Counted from the stretch's first letter, positions 1 to 8,126 are shown. The stretch: DNA of 64,000 bases from Nocardioides speluncae (GCF_003121585.1 NZ_QEOO01000001.1:1-64000), one strand, 5' to 3'. Notes: generated from the letters alone by a model not told the origin. Program-made: numbers and translations.

Positions 1-126
1 AACACAGACGGCACCATCCGCCACGAGAACACCGGACCAGCCATGCGACACACCCATCAGGAGCAGGATGTTGCACTCACCGATGTGACCCACCTAGTGA
101 ATTTGGCCGTCAGCGCGGGTCGATGA
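1..126 (+). CDS. Possible 3' end of an unidentified gene entering from the left
   Basis: Frame 1 is open from the first base to a TGA at 124-126, giving 41 residues with no recognisable motif. It would overlap the end of the convergent SDR gene by 17 bp. Third-position GC is lower than in neighbouring genes, so this may be chance. Without the upstream sequence it cannot be assigned, and nothing else is seen in bases 1-109. Confidence 0.2.
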   Translation, partial: NTDGTIRHENTGPAMRHTHQEQDVALTDVTHLVNLAVSAGR

Positions 127-937
127 AGAGGTCGAGCTGGATGTCGTCGCCGCCGTACGGCGTGAGGTCGGTGACGCCGGCCTCACGGAGCACGTCGACG
201 TCGATCAGCGCCTGTCCGGTGAGCTCGCTCGCCGGCCGGGTCAGGATCGCCATCGCGGCATCGGCCACGATCTCGGGTGAGCGGGCCTTGGACACCGCCT
301 CGTCGCCGCCGAGCAGGTTCTGGACGGCGGCGGTTGCGATCAAGGACTCCGGCCAGAGGCAGTTGGCGGCGATGCCGGCATCGGCGTACTCCGCCGCCCA
401 GCCGAGAGTCAGCAGCGACATGCCGTACTTGGCCAGCGTGTACGCCGGGTGCGCGCCGAGCCACTGCGGCGACAGGTTGAGCGGCGGCGACAGGCTCAGG
501 ATGTGCGCGTTGGCGGACTTGCGCAGGTGCGGGAGCGACTTGCTGGTGAGCAGGTAGGTGCCGCGCAGCTGGATCTGGGTCATCAGGTCGAAGCGCTTGA
601 CCGGGAGGTGCTCGGTGCCGGCCAGGGCGATCGCGGAGGCGTTGTTGACGACGATGTCGATGCCGCCGAACCGCTCGACCGTCTGCGCCACGGCGCGGTC
701 CACCGACTCCTCGTCGCGGACGTCACCGACGACCGCGAGCGCCTGGCCGCCGGCGTCGGTGATCTCGGCGGCCGCGGTGTGCACGGTGCCGGGCAGCCGC
801 GGGTCGGGCTGGTCGGTCTTGGCGAGGATCGCGACGTTGGCGCCGCGTCGGGCGGCCGCAAGAGCGATGGCGAGGCCGATGCCGCGGCTGCCGCCCGACA
901 TCAGCATCGTCTGTCCGGCGAGGGTCTGTTCTGTCAT
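110..937 (-). CDS. SDR family oxidoreductase, HSDL2-like
   Basis: A 275-residue classical short-chain dehydrogenase/reductase. The nucleotide-binding GGSRGIG is at residues 15-21, NNAS at 98-101 and the catalytic pair is Tyr166/Lys170 (YTLAK). The SLSPPL stretch before the tyrosine and the overall pattern resemble hydroxysteroid dehydrogenase-like 2 proteins, which act on acyl or sterol carbonyls. The ATG at 937 is preceded by AGGAGG at good spacing. It lies 18 bp downstream of the crotonase gene on the same strand, so the two probably form an operon for acyl-CoA or steroid side-chain breakdown. The exact substrate is not readable from the sequence. Confidence 0.85.
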   Translation of the reverse strand: MTEQTLAGQTMLMSGGSRGIGLAIALAAARRGANVAILAKTDQPDPRLPGTVHTAAAEITDAGGQALAVVGDVRDEESVDRAVAQTVERFGGIDIVVNNASAIALAGTEHLPVKRFDLMTQIQLRGTYLLTSKSLPHLRKSANAHILSLSPPLNLSPQWLGAHPAYTLAKYGMSLLTLGWAAEYADAGIAANCLWPESLIATAAVQNLLGGDEAVSKARSPEIVADAAMAILTRPASELTGQALIDVDVLREAGVTDLTPYGGDDIQLDLFIDPR

Positions 938-955
938 CTGTTCCTCCTGGTGGGT

Positions 956-1726
956 TCAGTCGAAGGAGCCGTGGCGGCCGGCGCCCGCTCGGAAGCGCTC
1001 CAGGCCGGCCGCCACGTGCGCGAGGGACGCCAGGCCGTGCTCGTACTCGACGCCGAGCGCGTCGGACTCGGGCAGCGACCAGGCATCGAGGGCCGCGGCG
1101 CGGTCGCCGCGCATGCACTCCTGGGGGAACTCCGCGATCGAGGCGGCGAGCCGCTCAGCCTCCTTGCGGGCCCAGCCGGGCGCCACCACGCGGTCGGCGA
1201 GACCGATCGCAAGCGCCTCCTCGGCCTCGACCGGGCGGCCGGTCAGGATCAGGTCCATCGCCCGGCCGGCGCCGACCAGCCGCGGCAGCCGGACGGTGCC
1301 GCCGTCGATCAGCGGCACGCCCCAGCGCCGGCAGAACACCCCGAAGACCGCGTCGGCAGCGACCACGCGCAGGTCGCACCAGATCGCGAGCTCCAGGCCG
1401 CCGGCCACCGCGTGGCCCTCGACGGCGGCGATCACCGGCTTGCTCAGCCGCATCCGGCTCGGTCCCATCGGACCGTCGGTGTCGCGGTCGTAGGCCGGGT
1501 CGATCCGGTTGCCGCGCTCGGTCGCTGCGGCATGCAGATCGGCACCCGCGCAGAACGTCCCGCCGGCGCCGTACAGCACGGCGACGGAGGCGGTCTCGTC
1601 GGCGTCGAAGGCGCGGAACGCGTCGGCCAGTGCGGCCGCCGTCGGGCCGTCGACCGCGTTGCGTACTTCGGGCCGCTCCAGGATCACCGTGGTGACTGGG
1701 CCGTTGTGCTCGGTGCGCACACTCAT
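956..1726 (-). CDS. Enoyl-CoA hydratase/isomerase family protein (crotonase)
   Basis: A 256-residue crotonase-fold protein. The CoA/oxyanion-hole loops are visible as FCAGADLHAA (about residues 58-67) and GHAVAGGLELA (about 105-115). The two acidic residues of typical hydratases are not both kept: the usual Pro-Glu position reads FCRR and the second Glu is Asp in GAGRAMDLILTG. Hydratase activity is therefore not certain, and isomerase or hydrolase chemistry is possible. It is first in a two-gene minus-strand unit with the SDR and divergent from the TetR gene at 1784, whose candidate operator lies between them. Confidence 0.85.
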   Translation of the reverse strand: MSVRTEHNGPVTTVILERPEVRNAVDGPTAAALADAFRAFDADETASVAVLYGAGGTFCAGADLHAAATERGNRIDPAYDRDTDGPMGPSRMRLSKPVIAAVEGHAVAGGLELAIWCDLRVVAADAVFGVFCRRWGVPLIDGGTVRLPRLVGAGRAMDLILTGRPVEAEEALAIGLADRVVAPGWARKEAERLAASIAEFPQECMRGDRAAALDAWSLPESDALGVEYEHGLASLAHVAAGLERFRAGAGRHGSFD

Positions 1727-1758
1727 GAACGACGAGGCTAGCCCTCTTGTATGAAGAA

Positions 1759-1775
1759 GTGAATCAGTGGTTCAC
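1759..1775. promoter_or_regulatory. Candidate TetR operator in the crotonase/TetR divergent region
   Basis: GTGAATC-AGT-GGTTCAC is an inverted repeat with 7-bp arms and one mismatch. It sits in the 57-bp region between the divergent crotonase and TetR genes and ends 8 bp before the TetR ATG. Its position suits autoregulation and control of both directions; the binding protein is inferred. Confidence 0.5.
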
Positions 1776-1783
1776 TCTTTGAC

Positions 1784-2395
1784 ATGGCCTACCGGCGTAC
1801 CCCCGCGATCCAGGAGCGGCTCGACGCGCAGCGGGACACGATCGTCGCCGCGGCGATCGCACAGCTCACCGAGGAGGGGTACGCCGCGTGCTCGATCGCC
1901 GCCGTCGCGGCCCGTGCCGGCGTCGCGACCGGCACCGTCTACCGCCACTTCAGCAGCAAGAGCGAGCTCGCCGTACTCATCTTCCGGACCGTGGTGAGCC
2001 GCGAGGTTGAAGCCGTCGCCGCCGCGGCCGCGGCGCCGGGCACCCCTGAGGAGCGGGTGCGGGCGGTGATCGAGACCTTCGGCGGCCGGGCGATCAAGGC
2101 TCCGCGACTCTCCGCCGCACTGCTCGCCGAGCTGGTCGACCCGGCGGTGGAGGCGGAGCGGATCGCCTTCCGGCGGGCGTTCCGTGACATCTTCGCCCAG
2201 CCGATCGCCGACGGAGTCGCGGCAGGCGTACTGCCCGACCAGGACCCGCAGCTCACCGCCGCCGCCCTGATCGGCGCCGGCACCGAAGCGCTGCTCGGTC
2301 CGCTCGGCACCGCCCACCCCGACCCCGCCACCCTCCCGCACCTCACCGCCTTTGTGCTCAGAGCGATTGGAGCCCCCGCTTATGCCAACTCATGA
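1784..2395 (+). CDS. TetR/AcrR family transcriptional regulator
   Basis: A 203-residue protein with an N-terminal helix-turn-helix (about residues 30-65, with VAARAGVATGTVYRHFSSKSE) and a divergent ligand-binding region, the usual TetR layout and length. It stands between the divergent crotonase-SDR pair and the acyl-CoA dehydrogenase gene, which starts within its last codons (14-bp overlap). It probably represses both sides through the palindrome just upstream. The ligand is likely an acyl-CoA or lipid intermediate, inferred from neighbours only. Confidence 0.88.
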   Translation: MAYRRTPAIQERLDAQRDTIVAAAIAQLTEEGYAACSIAAVAARAGVATGTVYRHFSSKSELAVLIFRTVVSREVEAVAAAAAAPGTPEERVRAVIETFGGRAIKAPRLSAALLAELVDPAVEAERIAFRRAFRDIFAQPIADGVAAGVLPDQDPQLTAAALIGAGTEALLGPLGTAHPDPATLPHLTAFVLRAIGAPAYANS

Positions 2396-4016
2396 GGTCA
2401 CCAACCAGGTCCCGCCGCTGGCAGGACACGACATCGCCGACTACCCCGTGCTGCTCGACGCCGTCGAGCGCGAAGGCGCCCGCTGGGCGCTCGACGAGGT
2501 CCACGAGCTCGGCCGGCTGGCCGGCACCGCCGAGGTGCAGGAGTGGGGCCGGCTGGTCGAGAAGAACTCGCCGGTGCTGCGCACCCACGACCGCTACGGC
2601 CACCGCGTCGACGAGGTCGACTTCCACCCGAACTACCACGACCTGATGACCGTGGCCGTCGAGCACGGCATCCACGCCGCGCCCTGGGCCGACTCGCGAC
2701 GAGGTGCCCACGTGGCGCGCGCCGCCAAGCTCTTCGTCTGGGGCGCCGCCGATCCGGGCCACCTGTGCCCGATCTCGATGACGTACGCCGCGGTGCCGGC
2801 ACTGCGGGCCGCGCCGGACCTGGCCGCGACGTACGAGCCGCTGCTCACCGCGTCCACCTACGACTACGGCCTGCGCGTTCCGAGCACCAAGCAGGCGGTG
2901 ATCGCCGGCATGTCGATGACCGAGAAGCAGGGCGGCTCCGACGTGCGCGCCAACACCACCCGGGCCACCCCACGGCCGGACGGCTCCTACGAGCTGGTCG
3001 GCCACAAGTGGTTCACGAGCGCGCCGATGTCGGACTTCTTCCTGACCCTCGCCCAGGCGCCGGGCGGGCTGTCCTGCTTCTTCGTGCCGCGGGTGCTGCC
3101 CGACGGCAGCCGCAACCCGATCCGGCTGCAGCGGCTCAAGGACAAGCTCGGCAACCGCTCCAACGCCTCCTCCGAGATCGAGTACGACGGCGCCTCGGCG
3201 TGGCTGGTCGGCGAGGAGGGCCGAGGCGTGCCGACGATCATCGAGATGGTCAACATGACCCGGCTCGACTGCACCGTCGCCTCCGCCGCGGGCATGTGGT
3301 TCGGCGTACTCCAGGCGGGCCACCACACCCGGCACCGCTCGGCGTTCGGCAAGCTGCTCGTCGAGCAGCCGCTGATGACCAACGTGCTCGCCGACCTGGC
3401 CGTCGAGGCGGAGGCGGCCGCGATCACCGCGATCCGGCTGGCCGGTGCGGTCGACCGAGCCGTCCGCGGTGACGAGTCCGAGGTGCTGTTCCGCAGGATC
3501 GGCCTCGCGGTCTCGAAGTACTGGATCTGCAAGCGCGCCCCGGTTCACGCCGGCGAGGCGCTCGAGTGCCTCGGTGGCAACGGGTATGTCGAGGAGTCCG
3601 GGCTGCCGCGGCTCTACCGCGAGGCGCCGCTGCCCTCGATCTGGGAGGGCTCGGGCAACGTCGCCGCGCTGGACACGCTGCGCGCGATGGCTCGCCAGCC
3701 CGAGGCCGTCGGTGCGTTCTTCGACGAGGTGGCGCTGGCCGCCGGCGCCGACGCCCGGCTCGACGACGCGGTCGCGCGGGTGCAGAAGGACCTGAGCGCG
3801 CTCGACGACATCGAGTACCGCGCCCGCCGAGTCGTGGAGCAGATGGCGCTGGTGCTGCAGGGCTCGCTGCTGGTGCGGCACGGCGATCCGGCCGTCGCCG
3901 ACGCGTTCTGCGCGAGCCGCCTGGGCGGCGACTGGGGCGTCGCGTTCGGCACCCTGCCGACCGGCGTCGATGTCGGCCGGATCATCTCCCGGACCGCCGT
4001 CGACGCAGGCGCCTGA
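2382..4016 (+). CDS. AidB-like acyl-CoA dehydrogenase
   Basis: A 544-residue flavoprotein longer than ordinary acyl-CoA dehydrogenases (about 380) and matching the AidB length. AidB-type signatures are GMSMTEKQGGSDVRANTT near residue 175 and YREAPLPSIWEGSGN near 412, the latter in the region carrying the catalytic Glu. The ATG at 2382 is chosen over an upstream in-frame TTG at 2352 because it has GGAG at good spacing and overlaps the TetR gene by only 14 bp. It is translationally coupled to the next crotonase gene (stop/start overlap at 4016). E. coli AidB binds DNA and is alkylation-induced; here the neighbours favour fatty-acyl or sterol catabolism. Confidence 0.85.
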   Translation: MPTHEVTNQVPPLAGHDIADYPVLLDAVEREGARWALDEVHELGRLAGTAEVQEWGRLVEKNSPVLRTHDRYGHRVDEVDFHPNYHDLMTVAVEHGIHAAPWADSRRGAHVARAAKLFVWGAADPGHLCPISMTYAAVPALRAAPDLAATYEPLLTASTYDYGLRVPSTKQAVIAGMSMTEKQGGSDVRANTTRATPRPDGSYELVGHKWFTSAPMSDFFLTLAQAPGGLSCFFVPRVLPDGSRNPIRLQRLKDKLGNRSNASSEIEYDGASAWLVGEEGRGVPTIIEMVNMTRLDCTVASAAGMWFGVLQAGHHTRHRSAFGKLLVEQPLMTNVLADLAVEAEAAAITAIRLAGAVDRAVRGDESEVLFRRIGLAVSKYWICKRAPVHAGEALECLGGNGYVEESGLPRLYREAPLPSIWEGSGNVAALDTLRAMARQPEAVGAFFDEVALAAGADARLDDAVARVQKDLSALDDIEYRARRVVEQMALVLQGSLLVRHGDPAVADAFCASRLGGDWGVAFGTLPTGVDVGRIISRTAVDAGA

Positions 4017-4867
4017 TGAGCGCCGTACCGCTGCGCACCGAGACCGCCGACGGGGTGCGCTCGATCGTGCTGTGCCGGGCCGAGGAGTACAACACGATCA
4101 CCATCGAGCTCCGGGACGCGCTGGCCGCCGCGATCGACGAGGCCGACGCCGACCCGGAGGTCCGGGTGATCCTGCTGCGCGCGGAGGGCCCGGCGTTCTG
4201 CGCCGGCTACGGCCTGGACTGGTCGACCGAGCTGCAGGCCTCCGAGCAGGCGCTGCTCGGCGACCGGGTGTGGGACTCCGCGATGGACCTGCGGGAGATG
4301 TCGCGGTTCGTCGACGTCTACATGAAGCTCTGGTACGCCGCGAAGCCGACGATCTCGGCGGTGCAGGGCTGGTGCATCGCCGGCGGCACCGACCTGGTGC
4401 TCTGCTCCGACATCATCATCGCCGGCGAGGGCGCGAGATTCGGCTACCCGCCGTCGCGGGTATGGGGCACGCCGACGACCGCGATGTGGGTCTACCGGCT
4501 CGGCTTCGAGAAGGCCAAGCGCTACCTGCTCACCGGTGACGAGATCCCGGCCCCGGAGGCGGCGCGGATCGGGCTGATCCTGGAGACGGTGCCGGACGAC
4601 CAGCTGACCGAGCACGCGATGGCGTTCGCGAAGCGCATGGCCCAGGTCCCGGGCAACCAGCTGCAGATGCTGAAGCTGATGTGCAACCAGCCCGCCGAGA
4701 ACATGGGCATCGCCTCGGCCCGCACCCTCGGCATCCTCTTCGACGGCGTCGCCCGGCACACCCAAGAGGGCCACGACTTCGTGGCACGGTCGGCCGAGAT
4801 CGGCATCCGGGAGGCGGTCCGCGAGCGGGACGACCCGTTCGGCGATTACGGCTCCCGACCGCGGTGA
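4016..4867 (+). CDS. Enoyl-CoA hydratase/isomerase family protein
   Basis: A 283-residue crotonase with the loops AFCAGYGLDW (about residue 60) and GWCIAGGTDLVLCSD (about 120), followed by FGYPPSRVWGTP. The ATG shares a base with the TGA of the acyl-CoA dehydrogenase gene, so translation is coupled. Together they give two consecutive beta-oxidation-type steps. The substrate is unknown. A helical stretch before the second loop is longer than in short-chain hydratases. Confidence 0.85.
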   Translation: MSAVPLRTETADGVRSIVLCRAEEYNTITIELRDALAAAIDEADADPEVRVILLRAEGPAFCAGYGLDWSTELQASEQALLGDRVWDSAMDLREMSRFVDVYMKLWYAAKPTISAVQGWCIAGGTDLVLCSDIIIAGEGARFGYPPSRVWGTPTTAMWVYRLGFEKAKRYLLTGDEIPAPEAARIGLILETVPDDQLTEHAMAFAKRMAQVPGNQLQMLKLMCNQPAENMGIASARTLGILFDGVARHTQEGHDFVARSAEIGIREAVRERDDPFGDYGSRPR

Positions 4868-4921
4868 CTCCTCGGGTGAGACGAGTGCGCATGTAATCGG
4901 GATCATAGACAATGGTGGATC

Positions 4922-4938
4922 TCACCGATCAGCGGTGA
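4922..4938. promoter_or_regulatory. Perfect inverted repeat upstream of a small ORF
   Basis: TCACCG-ATCAG-CGGTGA has perfect 6-bp arms, 11 bp before the ATG at 4949. It resembles an operator. The regulator is unknown. Confidence 0.35.
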
Positions 4939-4948
4939 ACTGTTATGC

Positions 4949-5200
4949 ATGGACAAGACCACCGCACTCCACATGCTCCTAGGCTGGGCCGCCAGCCTGA
5001 CGCTGGTGACCGTCGCGGCGGTCCTCGCCTCTCCCGCCGCCAGCTTCGTCGCCGACGCCATCCCGGTCGCCGCCGCGCCGCTCCGGCTCACCGAGTTCGC
5101 CGTACTGCCGGCCGACGTCCGCGACGGCCTCGCCCGCCGGCTCTCGGTCCTCCGCACCTTCTTCCTCGCCGGCCCGCCGTCCTGCTGCCACCGCGCCTGA
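4949..5200 (+). CDS. Small hypothetical membrane/secreted protein
   Basis: An 83-residue frame starting MDKTTALHMLLGWAAS, with a hydrophobic N-terminal segment (about residues 7-30, rich in Ala/Val) and a Cys pair near the C terminus (PPSCCHRA). The first helix could be a signal peptide or membrane anchor. No family is recognised. It has a perfect inverted repeat just upstream and precedes a DUF1772 gene on the same strand. The ribosome-binding site is weak, so it may not be expressed. Confidence 0.45.
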   Translation: MDKTTALHMLLGWAASLTLVTVAAVLASPAASFVADAIPVAAAPLRLTEFAVLPADVRDGLARRLSVLRTFFLAGPPSCCHRA

Positions 5201-5289
5201 GCCGGATCCAACCCCAGTGAGACGCAGGCGCATGCCCTCGATCGCAATAGCGATGGCGGAGGAGGACCCAGGTCCGCTGGGATAGGGCT

Positions 5290-5781
5290 ATGACCACCAC
5301 GCGCACCGCGCTTCTCCTGCTCGCCACCATCTGCTCCGGCTACGCCGCCGGCCTGTTCACCACCTACGCCAGCACCGTGATGCCGGGTCTGACCTCGACC
5401 GACGACAAGACGTTCGTGGGCGCCTTCCAGGCGCTGGACCGGGCGGTCATCAACTGGCACACGATGCTGATCCTGTTCGGTACGCCGCTGCTGGTGATCG
5501 GCGCGATCGCGGTCGACCGCAGTACGCCGGTCGTCTGGTGGCTGGTGGCCGCGCTGGTCCTGATGATCGCCACGATCCTGATGACCGGTGCTGTCAACGT
5601 GCCGCTCAACGACGCGATCAAGGCGGCCGGCGACCCCGACAAGATCGACGTCGCCCAGGTACGTGCGGACTTCCGCGAGGGCTGGTGGCAGGCCTGGAAC
5701 TGGGTCCGTGTGGTGACCACGGGCGCCACCTTCGCCTGCCTCGCGTGGGCCTTGGTCCTGCTCGGTCGCGCCACGGGCTGA
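5290..5781 (+). CDS. DUF1772 (anthrone oxygenase-like) membrane protein
   Basis: A 163-residue protein with four predicted membrane helices (roughly residues 5-27, 55-75, 82-105 and 140-160). Polar residues between helices 1 and 2 (TYASTVMPGL) and the segment NVPLNDAIKA are typical of DUF1772 proteins, some of which are linked to oxygenase chemistry. GGAGGA lies upstream. It is probably monocistronic. The physiological role is unknown. Confidence 0.75.
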   Translation: MTTTRTALLLLATICSGYAAGLFTTYASTVMPGLTSTDDKTFVGAFQALDRAVINWHTMLILFGTPLLVIGAIAVDRSTPVVWWLVAALVLMIATILMTGAVNVPLNDAIKAAGDPDKIDVAQVRADFREGWWQAWNWVRVVTTGATFACLAWALVLLGRATG

Positions 5782-5892
5782 CCGCGAACCTACGCCGCGC
5801 GGCGTACGCCGAGTTACGCCGCGCAGCGGATGTCCGGACGGGTGCTGACGACCACGCTTGAGGCAAGAGTCAACCCGAGAAGGAGATCCGAG

Positions 5893-6180
5893 ATGTACAG
5901 CACTCTGCCTGCAACGGCGACCGAGGCGGTCACGGCCGCCACCGTCGCGCCGTACGACCATCACGACGACGACTGGGACGGCCCGCCCGGACCGGTCTTC
6001 GTCATCTTCCCGATCTTCTGGCTGCTGGTCTTCGGCACCCTGGCGTACGTCGCCTGGCGCTACGTCAGCCGCAGCGGCACCCGCGCCGGCGAGGCGGCAC
6101 TGGCCCAGCGGTTCGCCGCGGGCGAGATCGACGCCGACGAGTACGCCGCGCGTCGCGCCGTCCTGCGCGACCGGAAGTGA
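5893..6180 (+). CDS. Single-pass membrane protein with SHOCT domain
   Basis: A 95-residue protein. After a His/Asp-rich lead (YDHHDDDWDGPPGP) comes one membrane helix (about residues 34-54). The C-terminal SHOCT motif LAQRFAAGEIDADEYAARRAVL is a short domain that often mediates oligomerisation at the membrane. The ATG at 5893 is chosen over an earlier in-frame start at 5830 because of the strong AAGGAGA site before it. A hairpin terminator follows directly. The partner is unknown. Confidence 0.8.
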   Translation: MYSTLPATATEAVTAATVAPYDHHDDDWDGPPGPVFVIFPIFWLLVFGTLAYVAWRYVSRSGTRAGEAALAQRFAAGEIDADEYAARRAVLRDRK

Positions 6181-6182
6181 GC

Positions 6183-6223
6183 CGAGCCCGGGGTCCGGAA
6201 AGCGGGCCTCGGGCTCGCCTTTT
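6183..6223 (+). terminator. Rho-independent terminator after the SHOCT gene
   Basis: Arms CGAGCCCG (6183-6190) and CGGGCTCG (6210-6217) pair perfectly and are followed by a short T run at 6220-6223. Confidence 0.75.
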
Positions 6224-6295
6224 CCCTGGTCGGATCGAGATATTCACCAACAATCCCTTGTGGGCGATAGACACCATTTGTCCGAATCCGATTGG

Positions 6296-6321
6296 GTAGG
6301 TCTATTGAGTTGTTGACCTAC
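6296..6321. promoter_or_regulatory. Inverted repeat upstream of the DoxX-like gene
   Basis: GTAGGTC (6296-6302) and GACCTAC (6315-6321) are perfect 7-bp arms with a 12-nt A/T-rich spacer. The right arm ends just before the GGAGG site of the gene at 6335. It could be an operator or an mRNA leader hairpin. Confidence 0.4.
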
Positions 6322-6334
6322 TCGGAGGACACCG

Positions 6335-6937
6335 ATGACCGTCACTTCGGCTGCGCCGGCCGCGGCCCCCGCCACGGTCGGCGCACCTGCCGGCACCCAC
6401 CACAGCACCCACCACGGCGCACGCGCTGGCGCACATGCCGGCGCCGTACCCTCCCGCCTGTTCAGCCAGGGCCTGATCGGCCTGACCAGGATCGCGCTCG
6501 GGTTCGTCTTCCTGTGGACGTTCCTCGACAAGACGTTCGGCCTCGGCCACGCGACACCGCGGGATCAGGCATGGCGGGAGGGCGTCTCGCCGACCAGCGC
6601 CTTCCTCTCCAGCCGCGACGGCATCTTCGGCGAGCTGTTCAGACCGCTGGCCGGACAGGCCTGGGTCGACTGGGCGTACATGGTCGGCATGGCCCTGGTC
6701 GGCACCTCGCTGATCCTGGGCATCACGATGCGGCTGGCCGCGGTGGGCACGGTCTGCCTGATGGGCGCGGTCTACGTCGCCTCGCTGCCGCTGGAGCACA
6801 ACCCGGTGGTCGACAAGCACCTCGTGTACGCCGGCAGCGCGATCACGCTGGCCCTGGTCGGCGCAGGTCGGAGCCTCGGCCTCGGCCGCTGGTGGACCGC
6901 GCTCCCGCCGGTCCGCAAGCTCCGCTGGCTCGGCTGA
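6335..6937 (+). CDS. DoxX-like integral membrane protein
   Basis: A 200-residue protein with a low-complexity, His-rich N terminus (residues 20-40, THHSTHHGARAGAHAG). Four membrane helices follow: about 50-68, 110-132, 136-155 and 163-180. The pattern LTRIALGFVFLWTFLDKTFGLG is typical of DoxX/thiosulfate:quinone oxidoreductase-like membrane subunits. GGAGG lies upstream. The His-rich extension may bind metal. Its electron-transfer role is inferred, and no catalytic partner is adjacent. Confidence 0.75.
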   Translation: MTVTSAAPAAAPATVGAPAGTHHSTHHGARAGAHAGAVPSRLFSQGLIGLTRIALGFVFLWTFLDKTFGLGHATPRDQAWREGVSPTSAFLSSRDGIFGELFRPLAGQAWVDWAYMVGMALVGTSLILGITMRLAAVGTVCLMGAVYVASLPLEHNPVVDKHLVYAGSAITLALVGAGRSLGLGRWWTALPPVRKLRWLG

Positions 6938-6955
6938 CTGCACCAAGCCGGAAAC

Positions 6956-6969
6956 TAGAACGTGTTATC
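6956..6969. promoter_or_regulatory. KstR-like operator upstream of the DapB-like reductase
   Basis: TAGAACGTGTTATC matches the published KstR consensus TNNAACNNGTTNNA at every fixed base except the last. It lies 7 bp before the ATG at 6977, where a repressor would block transcription or initiation. KstR regulates cholesterol catabolism in mycobacteria and rhodococci. Confidence 0.55.
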
Positions 6970-6976
6970 GTTCGGC

Positions 6977-8053
6977 ATGTCGTTGCGCGTCGTCGAATGG
7001 TCCACGGGCACCGTCGGCCGGCTGGCGGTAGCCGGCATCCTGGCCCGCCCCGAGCTGGAGCTGGTGGGCGTCTGGGTCTCCAGCTCCGAGAAGGACGGCA
7101 AGGACGTCGGCGTGCTGGCCGACCTCGGCCGCGAGCTCGGCCTGACCGCCACCACCGACAAGGACGCGCTGCTGGCGCTGAAGCCGGACTGCATCGTGCA
7201 CACCGCGATGTCCGACGACCGGCCCTTCGAGGCGTTCGCGGACCTGCTGTCGTTCCTGGAGGCCGGGATCAACGTGGTGTCCAGCGGCCCGGTGTTCCTG
7301 CAGTACCCGCAAGGCGTGCTCAGCCCCGAGCAGGTCGCCGAGATCGAGGCTGCCGGCGAGCGCGGTCAGGCCAGCTTGCACGTCAACGGCATCGACCCGG
7401 GCTTCGCCAACGACCTGCTGCCACTCGTGCTGACCAGCCTGTCCCACCGGATCGACGAGGTCCGGGTCTCCGAGATCGCCGACTACTCGACGTACTACCA
7501 ACCCGTCGTCAACGGTGAGATCTTCGGCTTCGGCAAGCCCGTGGACGAGGTCCCGATGCTGTTCCAGCCGGGGATCCTCGGCCTGGCCTGGGGCTCGGTG
7601 GTCCGGATCATCGCCGCGGGGCTGTGCCTGACCCTGGACGACGAGCTGGTCGAGACCGTCGAGCACGGCGTGCACGACGCCGACATCGACACCGTGTCCG
7701 GCCATATCCCGAAGGGCACTCGCGCCGGTGTCCGGTTCACCCTCGCCGGCACCGTCGACGGCACGCCGCGGGTGGTGCTGGAGCACGTTACCCGCAACCA
7801 CCCCGAGATGATGCCGGAGTGGCCGCGCCCGCTCGAGGGTGACGGCATCTACCGCGTGGAGATCACCGGCGACCCGTACCTGAAGCTCGACCTCACCCAC
7901 CACGGCGAGCACGGCGACCACAACGACTCGGGGATGCTGGTGACCGCGATGCGCCTGGTCAACTCCGTCGAAGCCGTCTGCGCCGCGCCAGCCGGGCTGG
8001 TCACCGCCCTCGACCTGCCCCTGGTCACCGGCCGCGGCCTGGTGGCTCGCTGA
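6977..8053 (+). CDS. NAD(P)H-dependent amine/DapB-like dehydrogenase
   Basis: A 358-residue protein with an N-terminal Rossmann fold (VVEWSTGTVGRLAVAGI) resembling dihydrodipicolinate reductase, and a C-terminal half without the DapB substrate motif. Such proteins occur in actinobacterial steroid and lipid gene regions, but their reaction is not established. The ATG at 6977 is chosen over a GTG at 6962 that would lie inside the KstR-like operator. Context (SDR, acyl-CoA dehydrogenase, P450 and di-iron oxygenase nearby) supports a role in hydrophobic substrate catabolism. Confidence 0.75.
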   Translation: MSLRVVEWSTGTVGRLAVAGILARPELELVGVWVSSSEKDGKDVGVLADLGRELGLTATTDKDALLALKPDCIVHTAMSDDRPFEAFADLLSFLEAGINVVSSGPVFLQYPQGVLSPEQVAEIEAAGERGQASLHVNGIDPGFANDLLPLVLTSLSHRIDEVRVSEIADYSTYYQPVVNGEIFGFGKPVDEVPMLFQPGILGLAWGSVVRIIAAGLCLTLDDELVETVEHGVHDADIDTVSGHIPKGTRAGVRFTLAGTVDGTPRVVLEHVTRNHPEMMPEWPRPLEGDGIYRVEITGDPYLKLDLTHHGEHGDHNDSGMLVTAMRLVNSVEAVCAAPAGLVTALDLPLVTGRGLVAR

Positions 8054-8065
8054 CCCCTCTTCCGT

Positions 8066-8091
8066 ATGTGACATCAACTATGTAACATCAA
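8066..8091. promoter_or_regulatory. Tandem ATGTNACAT palindromes before the di-iron oxygenase
   Basis: ATGTGACATCAA (8066-8077) and ATGTAACATCAA (8080-8091) are direct repeats 14 bp apart, differing at one base. Each contains a palindrome ATGTNACAT. They precede the AurF-like gene and are probably regulator binding sites. Confidence 0.5.
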
Positions 8092-8126
8092 GGATGTCGC
8101 ATTGCTACGAGAGAGGCATCCTGCCC

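Noticed and set aside
4903..5964. Minus-strand frame of about 350 codons opposite the DUF1772 gene
   Set aside because: Composition typical of antisense; the plus strand encodes a clear four-helix membrane protein.
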